Positions 1 through 8,793 of a DNA stretch of 64,000 nt are shown one piece after another; within the stretch, counting starts at the first letter, position 1, and every line of letters starts with the position of its first letter. Source of the stretch: Rhizobium sp. BK399. GTDB lineage: Bacteria > Pseudomonadota > Alphaproteobacteria > Rhizobiales > Rhizobiaceae. Made by a program: the position numbers and the translations under genes. Under the pieces are notes generated by a model. It saw only the letters and a list, made by a program, of their open reading frames with translations. It did no database searches and had not been told where the DNA came from. The stretch covers positions 52,878 to 116,877 of the forward strand of contig NZ_JACIAH010000017.1 in the NCBI RefSeq assembly GCF_014194695.1, in the 5' to 3' direction.

Positions 1-2
1 TG

Positions 3-818
3 GATGCCGCAACGCTTGTCGCAGCACGTCTCGCCGGCGTCAGGACGGTCTACAAGGTCGGCGGGGCGCAGGCTGTCGCCGCTGTCGCCTACGGCACGGA
101 GACGATCAAACCCGCGCTCAAAATCGTCGGACCGGGAAGTCCATGGGTGGTTGCCGCCAAGCGGAGCCTCGCCGGCATCATCGACACCGGGCTTCCGGCC
201 GGCCCTTCCGAAGCGATCATCTTCGCTGACGACACCGTTCATGGAGGCCTGGCGGCACTCGACCTCCTGATCGAGGCCGAGCACGGCCCCGACTCCTCCG
301 CCTATCTCGTCACCCATAGCCGCAGGGTTGCCGAGGAGGCGCTTGGCGCCCTCCCAGAGCACTGGGCCCGCATGACCAAGCAACGCGTAGAATTTTCCAG
401 TGCCGTCCTTTCAGGCAGATGCGGCGGTATCATCCTCACCTCGTCGATTGAGGAGAGCTATGATTTCGTCAATGCCTATGCGCCCGAGCACCTTGAGATT
501 CTCTCGCAGGATCCCTTTGCCCATCTTGGACACATCACCGAGGCGGCGGAAATCCTCATGGGACCTCATACGCCCGTCAGCATCGCGAACTTCTGCCTCG
601 GGCCGAACGCGGTGCTTCCGACGAGTCGCTGGGCGCGGACATTCGGTCCGCTCTCTGTGACCGACTTCGTGAAACGCAGTTCGATCGGCTATGTGACGGC
701 CTCTGCCTATCCCGAGTTTGCCAAGCGCGCCCATAAGCTTGCCGAATACGAAGGGTTCTCGTCCCACGCGCATGCCGTTTCAGCCGTCCGTGATGACTAT
801 CTCCCGAAGCGAGGTTAA
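3..818 (+). CDS. HisD-family NAD-dependent dehydrogenase, 5' truncated by window edge
   Basis: The frame is open from the first bases, so the N-terminus lies outside the window. HisD-family landmarks are visible: GGAQAVAA near the start, AGPSEA, and YAPEHLE, which holds the family's catalytic histidine. The stretch that in true histidinol dehydrogenase reads GDYxxGxNHVLPT is here ANFCLGPNAVLPT. The zinc-ligand aspartate and the NH pair are therefore replaced, as in paralogues such as sulfopropanediol 3-dehydrogenase (HpsN). The gene ends 4 bases before a zinc alcohol dehydrogenase and sits upstream of a TauT-type transporter. A role in oxidising dihydroxypropanesulfonate or a similar polyol is inferred; the family assignment is firm. 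Confidence 0.85.
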   Translation, partial: DAATLVAARLAGVRTVYKVGGAQAVAAVAYGTETIKPALKIVGPGSPWVVAAKRSLAGIIDTGLPAGPSEAIIFADDTVHGGLAALDLLIEAEHGPDSSAYLVTHSRRVAEEALGALPEHWARMTKQRVEFSSAVLSGRCGGIILTSSIEESYDFVNAYAPEHLEILSQDPFAHLGHITEAAEILMGPHTPVSIANFCLGPNAVLPTSRWARTFGPLSVTDFVKRSSIGYVTASAYPEFAKRAHKLAEYEGFSSHAHAVSAVRDDYLPKRG

Positions 819-822
819 AGCG

Positions 823-1836
823 ATGAAGGCCGTTCGCCTGCACGATGCGCTCGATCTTCGGGTCGAGGAAATCGAAAGTCCCGGCCCTCCACCGGCGGGC
901 TCCGTAACGATCGATGTTCGTGCAGCAGGGATCTGCGGCTCGGACCTTCATAATTTCCGGACGGGGCAATGGATCAGCAGGCGTCCGTCGACCGCCGGGC
1001 ATGAGTTCTGTGGACGGATATCGGCGATTGGAGAGGGTGTCGAAGGGCTTGCCGTGGGCGACCTGGTCGTCGCCGACTCCCGATACTATTGCGGTGAATG
1101 CAATGCCTGCAGAGCCGGATGGACCAATGTCTGCGAGCGGCTCGGGTTTGTCGGTGAGGTCTGCGATGGCGGTTTTGCCGAGCAGAGCCAGTTGCCTGCA
1201 AGGCTTGTCAGGAAGCACGATCCGTCACTCGTCCCTGCCATTGCCGCCATGGCCGAACCTCTTGCCGTGGCCCTTCATGCCGTCCGTCGGCTCTCCCCCC
1301 GCGTTGGCGAAGCGGTCATAGTCATCGGCTGCGGCTCGATTGGCTGCCTTTGCGGCCTGCTTCTGTCGCGTCTTCATGACGGAAAGCTGCTCTTTGCGGA
1401 CATGAACGTGGACCGCGCAAACATGGTCGCCAGGATCTGCGGCGGAGCCGCGGTTCCGCTCGACAAGGTAAAGACAAGAGACGGTCTTGACGGCGCCTCC
1501 CTTCGTTACGCATTCGATGCCACCGGAAACACCAAGGCGATCGAACAGGGTATCGAGATCCTCGATGGAGGCGGCACCTTTGCTCTCGTCGGCATCAGCC
1601 ACGGGAAGATCGATCTCGACCCGAACACCCTGGTCGAGCGCGAGATTGCCCTTGTCGGATGTCACGCCTTCGAGAGTGAGCTTGGCGATGCCATCGCCCT
1701 CTTGCCCGAGCTTCAGTCTTCACTTCTGGAATTCATCGACGTCCGGCCCTCGCTCGACGACATTCCCGATGCATATCGCCAATTGAGCGAAGGGCGGGCA
1801 ACCAAGCTGAAAACCATTATTCGCATCGCCGATTGA
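823..1836 (+). CDS. Zinc-dependent alcohol dehydrogenase (MDR superfamily, threonine dehydrogenase-like)
   Basis: The 337-residue protein has the MDR layout. The catalytic zinc region is GICGSDLH followed by GHEFCG. The structural-zinc loop carries four cysteines in the run CGECNACRAGWTNVC, and a Rossmann glycine motif (GCGSIGC) lies near the middle. The ATG at 823 was chosen over earlier in-frame starts because upstream ones overlap the HisD-like gene. Sorbitol, threonine and sulfopropanediol dehydrogenases all share this fold. Tight coupling to the HisD-like gene suggests the two enzymes oxidise the same polyol or its isomers. The substrate is not readable from sequence. Confidence 0.85.
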   Translation: MKAVRLHDALDLRVEEIESPGPPPAGSVTIDVRAAGICGSDLHNFRTGQWISRRPSTAGHEFCGRISAIGEGVEGLAVGDLVVADSRYYCGECNACRAGWTNVCERLGFVGEVCDGGFAEQSQLPARLVRKHDPSLVPAIAAMAEPLAVALHAVRRLSPRVGEAVIVIGCGSIGCLCGLLLSRLHDGKLLFADMNVDRANMVARICGGAAVPLDKVKTRDGLDGASLRYAFDATGNTKAIEQGIEILDGGGTFALVGISHGKIDLDPNTLVEREIALVGCHAFESELGDAIALLPELQSSLLEFIDVRPSLDDIPDAYRQLSEGRATKLKTIIRIAD

Positions 1837-1871
1837 TCAAGACACGCAAGGCGTGAGACGGAGCTTAAATA

Positions 1872-2603
1872 TTGACCGGTCTCTCAAATACCGCGCTGCC
1901 ACTCTACGAGAAGGTCAAGGACTTCGTCCTCGACAACATCGGTAACGGCAACTGGCCACAGAACGGGAGGCTCCCGTCCGAGCACGATCTGGTATCCTCG
2001 CTCGGAGTGTCCAGGATGACTGTCCACCGCGCATTGAGAGAACTGACCGACAAGGGCTACCTCAGGCGCGTCCAGGGAGTCGGCACCTTTGTTTCGCCTC
2101 CGAGAGCCCAATCCACCCTGATCGAGATCAGCAACATCGTCAGCGAGATAAAGGACCGGGGAAGTCGACATCGGGCAGAGGTCATCGTCCTGGAGAGAAT
2201 CGAGAAGCCGGATGAAATGCTGCTCGGGGCATTTGAATTCACAGAGCTCCGACCGGTCGACCATTCCCTCATCGTTCATTGGGAGAATGACGTTCCTGTT
2301 CAACTGGAGGAACGATACGTCAATCCGGCACTTGTGAAATACTATCTCGATCAGGATTTTACGTCTGGTGCGACCTACGATTACCTACAGCACAGTACGC
2401 CACTGACCGAGGTCGAGCATCTGATCAGCGCCATTCCCGCGACGGAACGGGACGCAAAGCTTCTGCATATCCGTGAACGTGACAGTTGCCTGGTCCTCAA
2501 CCGGAAGACTTGGACCGGACCGACCGTCGCTACAGTCAATACCTTCACCTATGTCGGCAGCCGCTATGCGCTCGGGAGCCGATACCTGCCACCAGCAAAA
2601 TGA
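1872..2603 (+). CDS. GntR/HutC-family transcriptional regulator with UTRA domain
   Basis: Residues about 8-75 form a GntR winged helix (LPLYEKVKDFV, RLPSEHDLVSSLGVSRMTVHRAL, GVGTFV). The remainder is a UTRA ligand-binding domain ending in the typical YVGSRYALGSRYLPP stretch. The likely start is TTG at 1872, preceded by GGAG at normal spacing; no in-frame ATG fits the family N-terminus. It lies 35 bases after the dehydrogenase pair and 190 bases before the ABC transporter. It is therefore the probable local repressor, answering to the substrate or an intermediate. Confidence 0.88.
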   Translation: MTGLSNTALPLYEKVKDFVLDNIGNGNWPQNGRLPSEHDLVSSLGVSRMTVHRALRELTDKGYLRRVQGVGTFVSPPRAQSTLIEISNIVSEIKDRGSRHRAEVIVLERIEKPDEMLLGAFEFTELRPVDHSLIVHWENDVPVQLEERYVNPALVKYYLDQDFTSGATYDYLQHSTPLTEVEHLISAIPATERDAKLLHIRERDSCLVLNRKTWTGPTVATVNTFTYVGSRYALGSRYLPPAK

Positions 2604-2794
2604 CTGGTTAGGGTAGGTCGTGGCGTGGAGGCGCTGAATGGAAAGACATCAGCCTTACCGGGTAGCGACAGGGCGACATTAAAATGTATGCCAAATCGAA
2701 AAGCACTGCCATCACACCCGCTATTCCGCCTTGATGTTCGGGCGTGAAACTTGAAAAGATGCAACGCTAACAACGAGAGAAAGAGGGGTTTGAA

Positions 2795-3808
2795 ATGAAC
2801 TACGCTATCATCAGCAGGCACGTTTACCGCGGAGCGCTGGCACTCGGGATCGTCGGTGCGCTCGCCTTCAGTCCGGTTGTCGCACAGGACATCCCGGCAA
2901 AGCCGGAGGCTGGCACCTTCAAGATCGGGATCGAGCCATGGCTCGGTTATGGCCAGTGGCACGTGGCGGCAAGCAAGGACCTGTTCAAGAAAGCCAATCT
3001 CGAGAACGTCGAGCTGGTCAACTTCACCGAGGACAAAGACATCAACGCCGCGCTCGCAAGTGGTCAGCTTGATGCCGCCAACATCGCCACCCACACCGCC
3101 ATGGGCATGGTCGCTGCCGGTCTTCCGGTAAAGATCGTCTCCCTGCTTGATTTCAGCCTGAAGGCCGATGCCATCCTCGCCGGCAGCGACGTCAAGAGCG
3201 TTGCTGACCTCAAGGGCAAGAAGATTGCCTTCGAGGAAGGCACGACCAGCGATATCCTCCTGAACTACGCCCTTGCCAGCAACGGCATGACCATCAAGGA
3301 CATAGAACGCGTGCCGATGCCAGCAGCCGACGCCGGAACCGCATTGATCGCAGGACAGGTTCCCGTTGCAGTAACCTACGAGCCTTACATTTCGACCGCA
3401 CTTGCCCAGGACAAGAACATCCAGCTCCTGTTTGAAGCAGGCAAGGACCCGGGTCTCGTCTCCGACGTCCTCGTCGTTCGCGAGGAAGTGCTGAAGGAAA
3501 GGCCGGGACAGGTGCTGGCGATGATCAAGGCCTGGGATGCGGCACTTGCCGACTACAAGGCCAATACGGAAGAGGACCGCGCCATCATTGCAAAGGCCGT
3601 TGGTGCCTCGCCGGATGATCTGAAGACCGCCTTCGACGGCGTTCAGTACTACACCTCCGCGGAGGCTTCGAAGGCCTTTGCCGGTGACTTCAAGAGCAAG
3701 ACCTTCGCCGATGTTCTGAAGGCAGCCAAACAGGCCGGCCTTCTCACACAGGACGTTTCCGCTGACAGCATGATCGACACCTCGTTCGTTGACGCCGCGA
3801 ACAAGTGA
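2795..3808 (+). CDS. ABC transporter substrate-binding protein, NitT/TauT (TauA/SsuA) family
   Basis: The 337-residue protein has a Sec signal peptide of about 31 residues (hydrophobic ALALGIVGALAFSPVVA, then QD). After it comes an NMT1/TauA-like periplasmic domain with IGIEPWLGYGQWHVA, ALASGQLDAANI and VPVAVTYEPYIS. It should bind a small anionic or sulfonate-type solute in the periplasm and deliver it to the permease and ATPase encoded immediately downstream. A GAGAGAAAGAGGGG tract precedes the ATG. The substrate is inferred only from the neighbouring HisD/ADH genes. Confidence 0.88.
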   Translation: MNYAIISRHVYRGALALGIVGALAFSPVVAQDIPAKPEAGTFKIGIEPWLGYGQWHVAASKDLFKKANLENVELVNFTEDKDINAALASGQLDAANIATHTAMGMVAAGLPVKIVSLLDFSLKADAILAGSDVKSVADLKGKKIAFEEGTTSDILLNYALASNGMTIKDIERVPMPAADAGTALIAGQVPVAVTYEPYISTALAQDKNIQLLFEAGKDPGLVSDVLVVREEVLKERPGQVLAMIKAWDAALADYKANTEEDRAIIAKAVGASPDDLKTAFDGVQYYTSAEASKAFAGDFKSKTFADVLKAAKQAGLLTQDVSADSMIDTSFVDAANK

Positions 3809-3828
3809 CCTCTGCCAACGGAACCGTA

Positions 3829-4689
3829 ATGTCTAGCTCCAAAATGCCCTCGACATCCAAGGAAAGATCCCGCGCGCAATCGCGCGCGGGCGTCGGCCGG
3901 CCGCCAAGCGCGTTCCGGATCGGCGATCCGATCGGCGGCCGGGCCTTCTTCATGATCGCTCTTGCCGTCTTCGTCCTGCTCTTTGCCATCTGGTGGATCA
4001 CGACCGGCACCGGTTGGGTGAAGCCTATCTTCCTGCCCTCTCCGACAGCGGTCTGGGCCAAGATGGTCGAACTCGCCGTCGATGGCACTCTTTGGACCGA
4101 CGCGGGCATCAGCATCTATCGCATGCTGGTCGGATTTCTTCTGGCCTCAGCCATGGCAATTCCGATCGGGATCATGATCGGTTGTTTCAAGACATGGGAA
4201 GCGGCCATCGAGCCTTTCGTCGATTTCGTTCGCTACATGCCGGTCGTTGCCTTTGTGCCCCTTACCATTCTTTGGGCCGGAACCGGTGACATCCAGAAAT
4301 TCGTCATCATCTGGATCGGAACCTTCTTCCAGCAGGTGCTGATGGTCATGGACAGCGTCAAACGCGTTCCAACCGACTTCGTCGGGCTTGGCCGCACGCT
4401 TGGAATGTCGGAAACCAGAATCCTGCGCCGCATCGTCCTGCCATCCGCCCTTCCCGGGATCTGGGATACCCTGCGCATCAGCCTGGGCTGGGCCTGGACC
4501 TGGCTTGTCCTTGCCGAACTTGTCGCCGCCACATCCGGGCTTGGCTATCGCATTGTCGTCTCGCAACGATATTTTCAGACACAGACCATCATCGGTTACA
4601 TTCTGCTGCTTGGCTTGCTCGGCCTGATCACCGACCAGAGCATGAAAGCGCTCGAGCGCGTCTTCTTCCGCTATTCCTCGAGGCATTGA
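3829..4689 (+). CDS. ABC transporter permease, NitT/TauT (TauC/SsuC) family
   Basis: The inner-membrane permease has about six hydrophobic segments and the EAA-type cytoplasmic loop (TLGMSETRILRRIVLPSALP). A basic, Ser/Arg-rich N-terminal tail of about 40 residues precedes the first membrane segment. The frame is also open from a GTG at 3805 that overlaps the substrate-binding gene's stop. The ATG at 3829 is preferred because GGAAC lies at a workable distance. It is the second gene of the transporter operon and is followed after one base by the ATPase gene. Confidence 0.87.
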   Translation: MSSSKMPSTSKERSRAQSRAGVGRPPSAFRIGDPIGGRAFFMIALAVFVLLFAIWWITTGTGWVKPIFLPSPTAVWAKMVELAVDGTLWTDAGISIYRMLVGFLLASAMAIPIGIMIGCFKTWEAAIEPFVDFVRYMPVVAFVPLTILWAGTGDIQKFVIIWIGTFFQQVLMVMDSVKRVPTDFVGLGRTLGMSETRILRRIVLPSALPGIWDTLRISLGWAWTWLVLAELVAATSGLGYRIVVSQRYFQTQTIIGYILLLGLLGLITDQSMKALERVFFRYSSRH

Positions 4690-4690
4690 C

Positions 4691-5473
4691 ATGAGCGAAC
4701 CCAAACTCAAGATCGAGGGCCTCAACAAGTGGTACAGCGGCAGGAAATCCCGCGTTCATGCCTTAAGCGATATCGAGCTTGAACTTGCCGACAACGAATT
4801 CGTCTCCCTGGTTGGCGCGTCCGGGTGCGGCAAGAGCACGCTTCTTTCCATCGTCGCGGGCCTGCAGGGATTTGATAATGGCGTCCTTCTGACGGATGGC
4901 GCTCCGATTGTTGGCCCGGGGCTCGATCGTGGGGTCGTCTTTCAATCCTATACGCTCCTGCCATGGTTGACGGCGCAGCAGAACGTCGAATTCGCCCTGC
5001 AGGCGGCCGGGATGAGTTCCGCCGAATGCCGGGATGTCGCTCGCCATCACATCGAGCTGGTCAAGCTGGACAAGTTCGCCGATGCTTTTCCCTCGCAACT
5101 CTCGGGCGGGATGAAACAACGCGTCGCCATCGCGCGTGCCCTCTCCTACCGTCCGAAAATGCTGTTGATGGATGAGCCATTTGGCGCGCTTGACGCACTG
5201 ACCCGTCACCAGATGCAGGAGCTTCTAACCCAGATCTGGGAGGAACACCGGCTGACCGTTCTCTTCGTTACCCATGATGTCGAAGAGGCCGTCTACCTCT
5301 CCGATCGCATTCTTGCGATGAGCATCAATCCCGGGCGCATCAGTACGACCTTCAACGTCGGGCTTGGACGCCCCCGAAATCAGGAGATGATTTCAACGAC
5401 GGAATTCATCGCGCTCCAAAAGGAAGTGCTCGCTGCCATCCGTGCGGGCTCCCAGGGCGAACTGGAACATTGA
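4691..5473 (+). CDS. ABC transporter ATP-binding protein, NitT/TauT (TauB/SsuB) family
   Basis: The 260-residue ATPase has Walker A GASGCGKST at residues 42-50, a Q-loop (VVFQSYTLLPWLT), the signature LSGGMKQR, Walker B LLMDEPFGALD and the H-loop LFVTHDVEEAV. All are typical of TauB/SsuB-type importers. It energises the importer made with the two preceding genes. It is the last gene of the operon; a strong hairpin follows its stop codon. Confidence 0.9.
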   Translation: MSEPKLKIEGLNKWYSGRKSRVHALSDIELELADNEFVSLVGASGCGKSTLLSIVAGLQGFDNGVLLTDGAPIVGPGLDRGVVFQSYTLLPWLTAQQNVEFALQAAGMSSAECRDVARHHIELVKLDKFADAFPSQLSGGMKQRVAIARALSYRPKMLLMDEPFGALDALTRHQMQELLTQIWEEHRLTVLFVTHDVEEAVYLSDRILAMSINPGRISTTFNVGLGRPRNQEMISTTEFIALQKEVLAAIRAGSQGELEH

Positions 5474-5480
5474 ACCCCAC

Positions 5481-5507
5481 GGAGGCCGGCTCGCGGCATC
5501 GGCCTCC
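5481..5507. terminator. Hairpin terminator between convergent genes
   Basis: GGAGGCCG pairs perfectly with CGGCCTCC around an 11-base loop. It lies 8 bases after the ABC ATPase stop and 8 bases before the stop of the convergent DMFase-like gene, so it could end transcription in both directions. The T-run is weak. Confidence 0.5.
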
Positions 5508-5514
5508 TTCGTCA

Positions 5515-7509
5515 CTATTCACAACCAAACCTTCCCATCAAGTTCAGCATGATGCGTCCGACGTCGTTATCCTGCGACGGGTTTGGCAGCGCACCGATCC
5601 AGGCCACGGAGCCCGTCGAAAAGACAACGCCCCCGCCTTCATGCTGATAGATCGTCATGTCTGCCCGCCGAAGGGCAGTTCGCTCGGCTTCGCCGCCTGC
5701 GACCCAAAGATCGGGCCGCACCTGGAAGCTCTCGTCAAAGCCATCCGCAACGGCGAGGCGAACGAGATTCTTTGGTGTCTCCTCCGAGCGGATGACCGCA
5801 TCGATCTCGTAGCCGGCAGCACCTCCAAGCACGCCGCCTTCGGCTCCGAAGGTATTGGATAAAACGCCGTCAAAGAGCCACGCATAGTTGCCATAGTGGC
5901 TTTCCTCGAGCCGCCGATAGGGTCGAGACTTGCCGAAGCTCATGATCACGTAGGTGACGCCGACAAGAGCTTGCGGATGATGAAGGCCGCGATCCTCCCA
6001 GTTTCCACCGGGCTCGCCGGTCATTGCGAGATGGATTTCGCCCGGTCTGCCCGACCAGATGTCGTTCTTCCCGCGCCGCAGCTCCATTTTGTCGCCCTGG
6101 AACGCTACGACCCAATAAAATCCGTTTCCACCGAGGTAAGCAAGGCTACCGCCGGAACTGAGATATTCCTTCAGCCCAGTCATCATGGCCGATGACCAGT
6201 ATTCCGGATGACTGCCTGTCAAAAGCAGTCGATAAGGCGTGATGGCTGCTCTTCCTTCGTCATCGAGATCATGGTCAGTCAGGATGTCGACATCAATTCC
6301 ATGGCGGCCGAGAAATTTCAGAAGCTGCAAATCGACCGGAAGGAGATGCGGCGAGTTCGAGAGGGGATAGTGATAGTCTGCGCGAAGGGTGGCGCGAGGC
6401 CGCCGACTGCTTGTGAGGCTGACCCCGCTCATGTCGCTGTGGACGTCGTAAAGGCTCAGGAAATTGTTGTCGATTGCGAAAAGGTGGGAACGATCGCTGC
6501 CATGCCACGGATACCGGTCCGGCGGCAGCTGTTCATCCGCGTATGCGAGATAGGTGGCGGTCGGCAGGAGCACGGCAACCGATGACGTAGGAGCTTGCGG
6601 GCGAACAAAGAATGGAAGCTGCTCAACCCCTCGGTCCGTCTCTATTGCGACGGCATAGACGCCCGGTCGTGCGTCCGCCGGCACCGATATGACGAGATCG
6701 GCTGCCCAGTCGAAGCCGGCAAAGTCGTCATCGTGCAGATGGATCGCGTCAAAATGATCGGCGTCGACACGCGGGTCGTGAATCTCGCCGGTAAATCGAG
6801 GTGAGGCAACCGCAAAAGTCGGAGCATTGCAAATGCGAAGGTCTGGCCCGCCACCATCCATAGGCTTGAGGCTCTCGACAGGGCCACGAACCGGGAAGCA
6901 CCAACGCAATTTACCGGATGCGGTCTTAAGACTGATCCTCCCGATGCGTGCGTTGAGCGTCAGTTGCGCGTGTGAGGCCTCGGCGCCAATATGGATGGTG
7001 GCTGGTTTTGGCAGGCCAGATGTCCTGCTCTCCACTTCCCTTCCACCGTGATGGGGCGAAAGCCTTAAACACAGTTCCCCGGCATGGAACGAGAGGGATA
7101 GACCGTACCAGGTCTCATTGGCGATCGTCGCGACGTCCGTGCCATTGGCCTGTAACCGTCCATCACGATCGATGGTCAGCAAGAAGCCCGGCCAAGTGAT
7201 GACGGGCTTCACGACATCATTGGAGGTGAACAGAATCTCGACATCAAGGACGAAATCCTGACCGACATCGAACATCGGAATTTCGACCCAGGAGCCGAGG
7301 TCGTATGCTTTTACCTCAAAAGACCGAGATGCCTTCCTGACTGTCCAATTCAGGTGCTCGTTCTTATCCCGGTCAATTGTCACGACCGTGGCCTGCGCCG
7401 TTGGGTCGGCACAGGAAACATGACACGCTACCCAGCCTCCTGCGCGCACGCTCCACGGCTCAACGTAGCCGACCGCAGGCATCGCGCTATGATTCAATCT
7501 TCGTCGCAT
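5515..7509 (-). CDS. N,N-dimethylformamidase large-subunit-like protein
   Basis: The 664-residue protein resembles the beta/large subunit of N,N-dimethylformamidase (DmfA2). The C-terminal half carries GSHPEYWS, YLSSGGSLAYLGGNGFYW and NWEDRGLHHPQ, typical of that domain. The N-terminal half looks like a beta-rich jelly-roll or lectin-like region. DMFase hydrolyses dimethylformamide with a small partner subunit, but no small-subunit gene is visible nearby. It is shorter than characterised DmfA2 (about 760 residues), so the substrate may differ. It is transcribed towards the sulfonate-type transporter and probably belongs to a separate unit. Confidence 0.65.
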   Translation of the reverse strand: MRRRLNHSAMPAVGYVEPWSVRAGGWVACHVSCADPTAQATVVTIDRDKNEHLNWTVRKASRSFEVKAYDLGSWVEIPMFDVGQDFVLDVEILFTSNDVVKPVITWPGFLLTIDRDGRLQANGTDVATIANETWYGLSLSFHAGELCLRLSPHHGGREVESRTSGLPKPATIHIGAEASHAQLTLNARIGRISLKTASGKLRWCFPVRGPVESLKPMDGGGPDLRICNAPTFAVASPRFTGEIHDPRVDADHFDAIHLHDDDFAGFDWAADLVISVPADARPGVYAVAIETDRGVEQLPFFVRPQAPTSSVAVLLPTATYLAYADEQLPPDRYPWHGSDRSHLFAIDNNFLSLYDVHSDMSGVSLTSSRRPRATLRADYHYPLSNSPHLLPVDLQLLKFLGRHGIDVDILTDHDLDDEGRAAITPYRLLLTGSHPEYWSSAMMTGLKEYLSSGGSLAYLGGNGFYWVVAFQGDKMELRRGKNDIWSGRPGEIHLAMTGEPGGNWEDRGLHHPQALVGVTYVIMSFGKSRPYRRLEESHYGNYAWLFDGVLSNTFGAEGGVLGGAAGYEIDAVIRSEETPKNLVRLAVADGFDESFQVRPDLWVAGGEAERTALRRADMTIYQHEGGGVVFSTGSVAWIGALPNPSQDNDVGRIMLNLMGRFGCE

Positions 7510-7644
7510 CGCGTTCCCGTCTCTTCGTGACCGGCTCCTACCAAATCAGACGAGACCAATCCTGCACGAAATGCCTCAATGGCGAAATCAGCGCCTTCGG
7601 CATTGCCGGCGGTCAGTGGCTGCAGCTCACCGTACGGCGTGACG

Positions 7645-8142
7645 TCAGGCGTTTGCCGGAACCGTTCCGTCAGGTGTTAGGCTATCGACAGCTTCCGGAA
7701 GAGATTTCGATAGCCGTGAGATAATCTCGTCGCGGTCCAGTCCGGTCTTTCGTTGCAACTCTGCCAGTAGCTCCGGGCCCAGCGCCTGCACCAGCTCCGG
7801 GTGATCGATCGGCTGATTTGGACCTTGATTGACCCAGGAGCCCGCCACCTCTCCCTTGCCATTCTTCGAAAATTGATCAAGCAGACTGCCAAGCCCATCG
7901 CTCACGACTGATCCAACCGAGCCGCCCTTCAACAAATCTCCAACACCACCCGGCCTGAACAAGCCGCCCAGCAGTCCCCCCAATCCGTTATCAGCGCCGC
8001 TCGCCTCGGTGCCTCCGGCAGGTTGTCCCGCGGTTCCTTGCCCGCTGTCGACAAGCTTTCGCAGAATTTCCTGGATTTTGTCCCTGTTCTGGTACCCAGC
8101 CACAGCCAATACGCCCAAAAGGGCTGTCAAATTCCTGTTCAT
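7645..8142 (-). CDS. YidB-like protein (DUF937)
   Basis: The 165-residue protein starts at the ATG at 8142, which has AGGAGCG just upstream; the longer frame to 8403 lacks support. It has a hydrophobic N-terminus, a Gly-rich middle (GLGGLLGGLF, SVVSDGLGSLLDQF) and the conserved tail NQPIDHPELVQALGPELLAELQ. DUF937/YidB proteins are small, Gly-rich and of unknown function. It is monocistronic as far as can be seen. Confidence 0.8.
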   Translation of the reverse strand: MNRNLTALLGVLAVAGYQNRDKIQEILRKLVDSGQGTAGQPAGGTEASGADNGLGGLLGGLFRPGGVGDLLKGGSVGSVVSDGLGSLLDQFSKNGKGEVAGSWVNQGPNQPIDHPELVQALGPELLAELQRKTGLDRDEIISRLSKSLPEAVDSLTPDGTVPANA

Positions 8143-8483
8143 GGAGCGCTCCTTGTTTTGCCGCAGGTCCAAGACTTCGAGTCCGGAAATCGAAGTCGGT
8201 CCCATAATTCCTGCACTGCGGGTAAGTTCCGAAAATCCAGTCATTGCGGTGTGTTGCTCGACGAGGGCCTTTCGTCGTCTCGCGAAGCGAAGCTTCGATA
8301 GCCCAGCCGTTCGTGCGGCAAAGCCCGCCAATTTTCGGACATCAGAACGCGGTGCCGTTGTGCCGTCGACCTCGACCGTTGAGGGGTCGCACCGAACGTT
8401 CATCGCAGCTCAACGAATGGCCTACGATTGCCAACAGCGTATGACATGCTCCCCAATCGCGGAGATCGCCGTGAGGTACCGTT

Positions 8484-8672
8484 TCAGAGTCTTTGCTTGG
8501 TCGCTGCGCTCTTGCCGTCGGAACTCTTGGAACGCTCTTCGAAGCGATCGGCACCTTTTGCCAGATCCGACCCTTTCTGAGCTTCAACTTTTTTCTCTTC
8601 CTTGGCGGCGTTCTTCCGCAATCCGCGTGCGGAGTCTCTACCTTTTTCGGTCTTGGCTTCCTCGATACCCAT
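8484..8672 (-). CDS. Small Lys/Glu-rich hypothetical protein, probably general-stress controlled
   Basis: The 62-residue, very hydrophilic protein (MGIEEAKTEKGRDSARG at the start, many K/E/A) has no recognised domain and is likely disordered or helical. AGGAG sits at good spacing before the ATG. An EcfG-type promoter is placed about 30-50 bases further upstream, which supports this being a real, stress-induced gene. Function unknown. Confidence 0.6.
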   Translation of the reverse strand: MGIEEAKTEKGRDSARGLRKNAAKEEKKVEAQKGSDLAKGADRFEERSKSSDGKSAATKQRL

Positions 8673-8701
8673 TTTGGTCTCCTCTGCGTCTCTCGCAGAT
8701 T

Positions 8702-8726
8702 AACGAGTGGCCATTGACTTCGTTCC
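8702..8726 (-). promoter_or_regulatory. EcfG-type (general stress sigma) promoter
   Basis: On the minus strand GGAAC (8726-8722) and CGTT (8705-8702) are separated by exactly 16 bases. This matches the alphaproteobacterial EcfG consensus GGAAC-N16/17-CGTT. It points at the small Lys/Glu-rich gene starting at 8672. Confidence 0.6.
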
Positions 8727-8793
8727 TGCCCACATCCGCCGCATAGAGGCCAAATCAGAGGTGAATTTTCTCAGACCTGCGACAAGTTTGAAA

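Noticed and set aside
5470..5862. Long plus-strand frame starting at the end of the ABC ATPase gene
   Set aside because: It lies antisense to the DMFase-like gene, has no domain or ribosome-binding site, and reads as a shadow frame.
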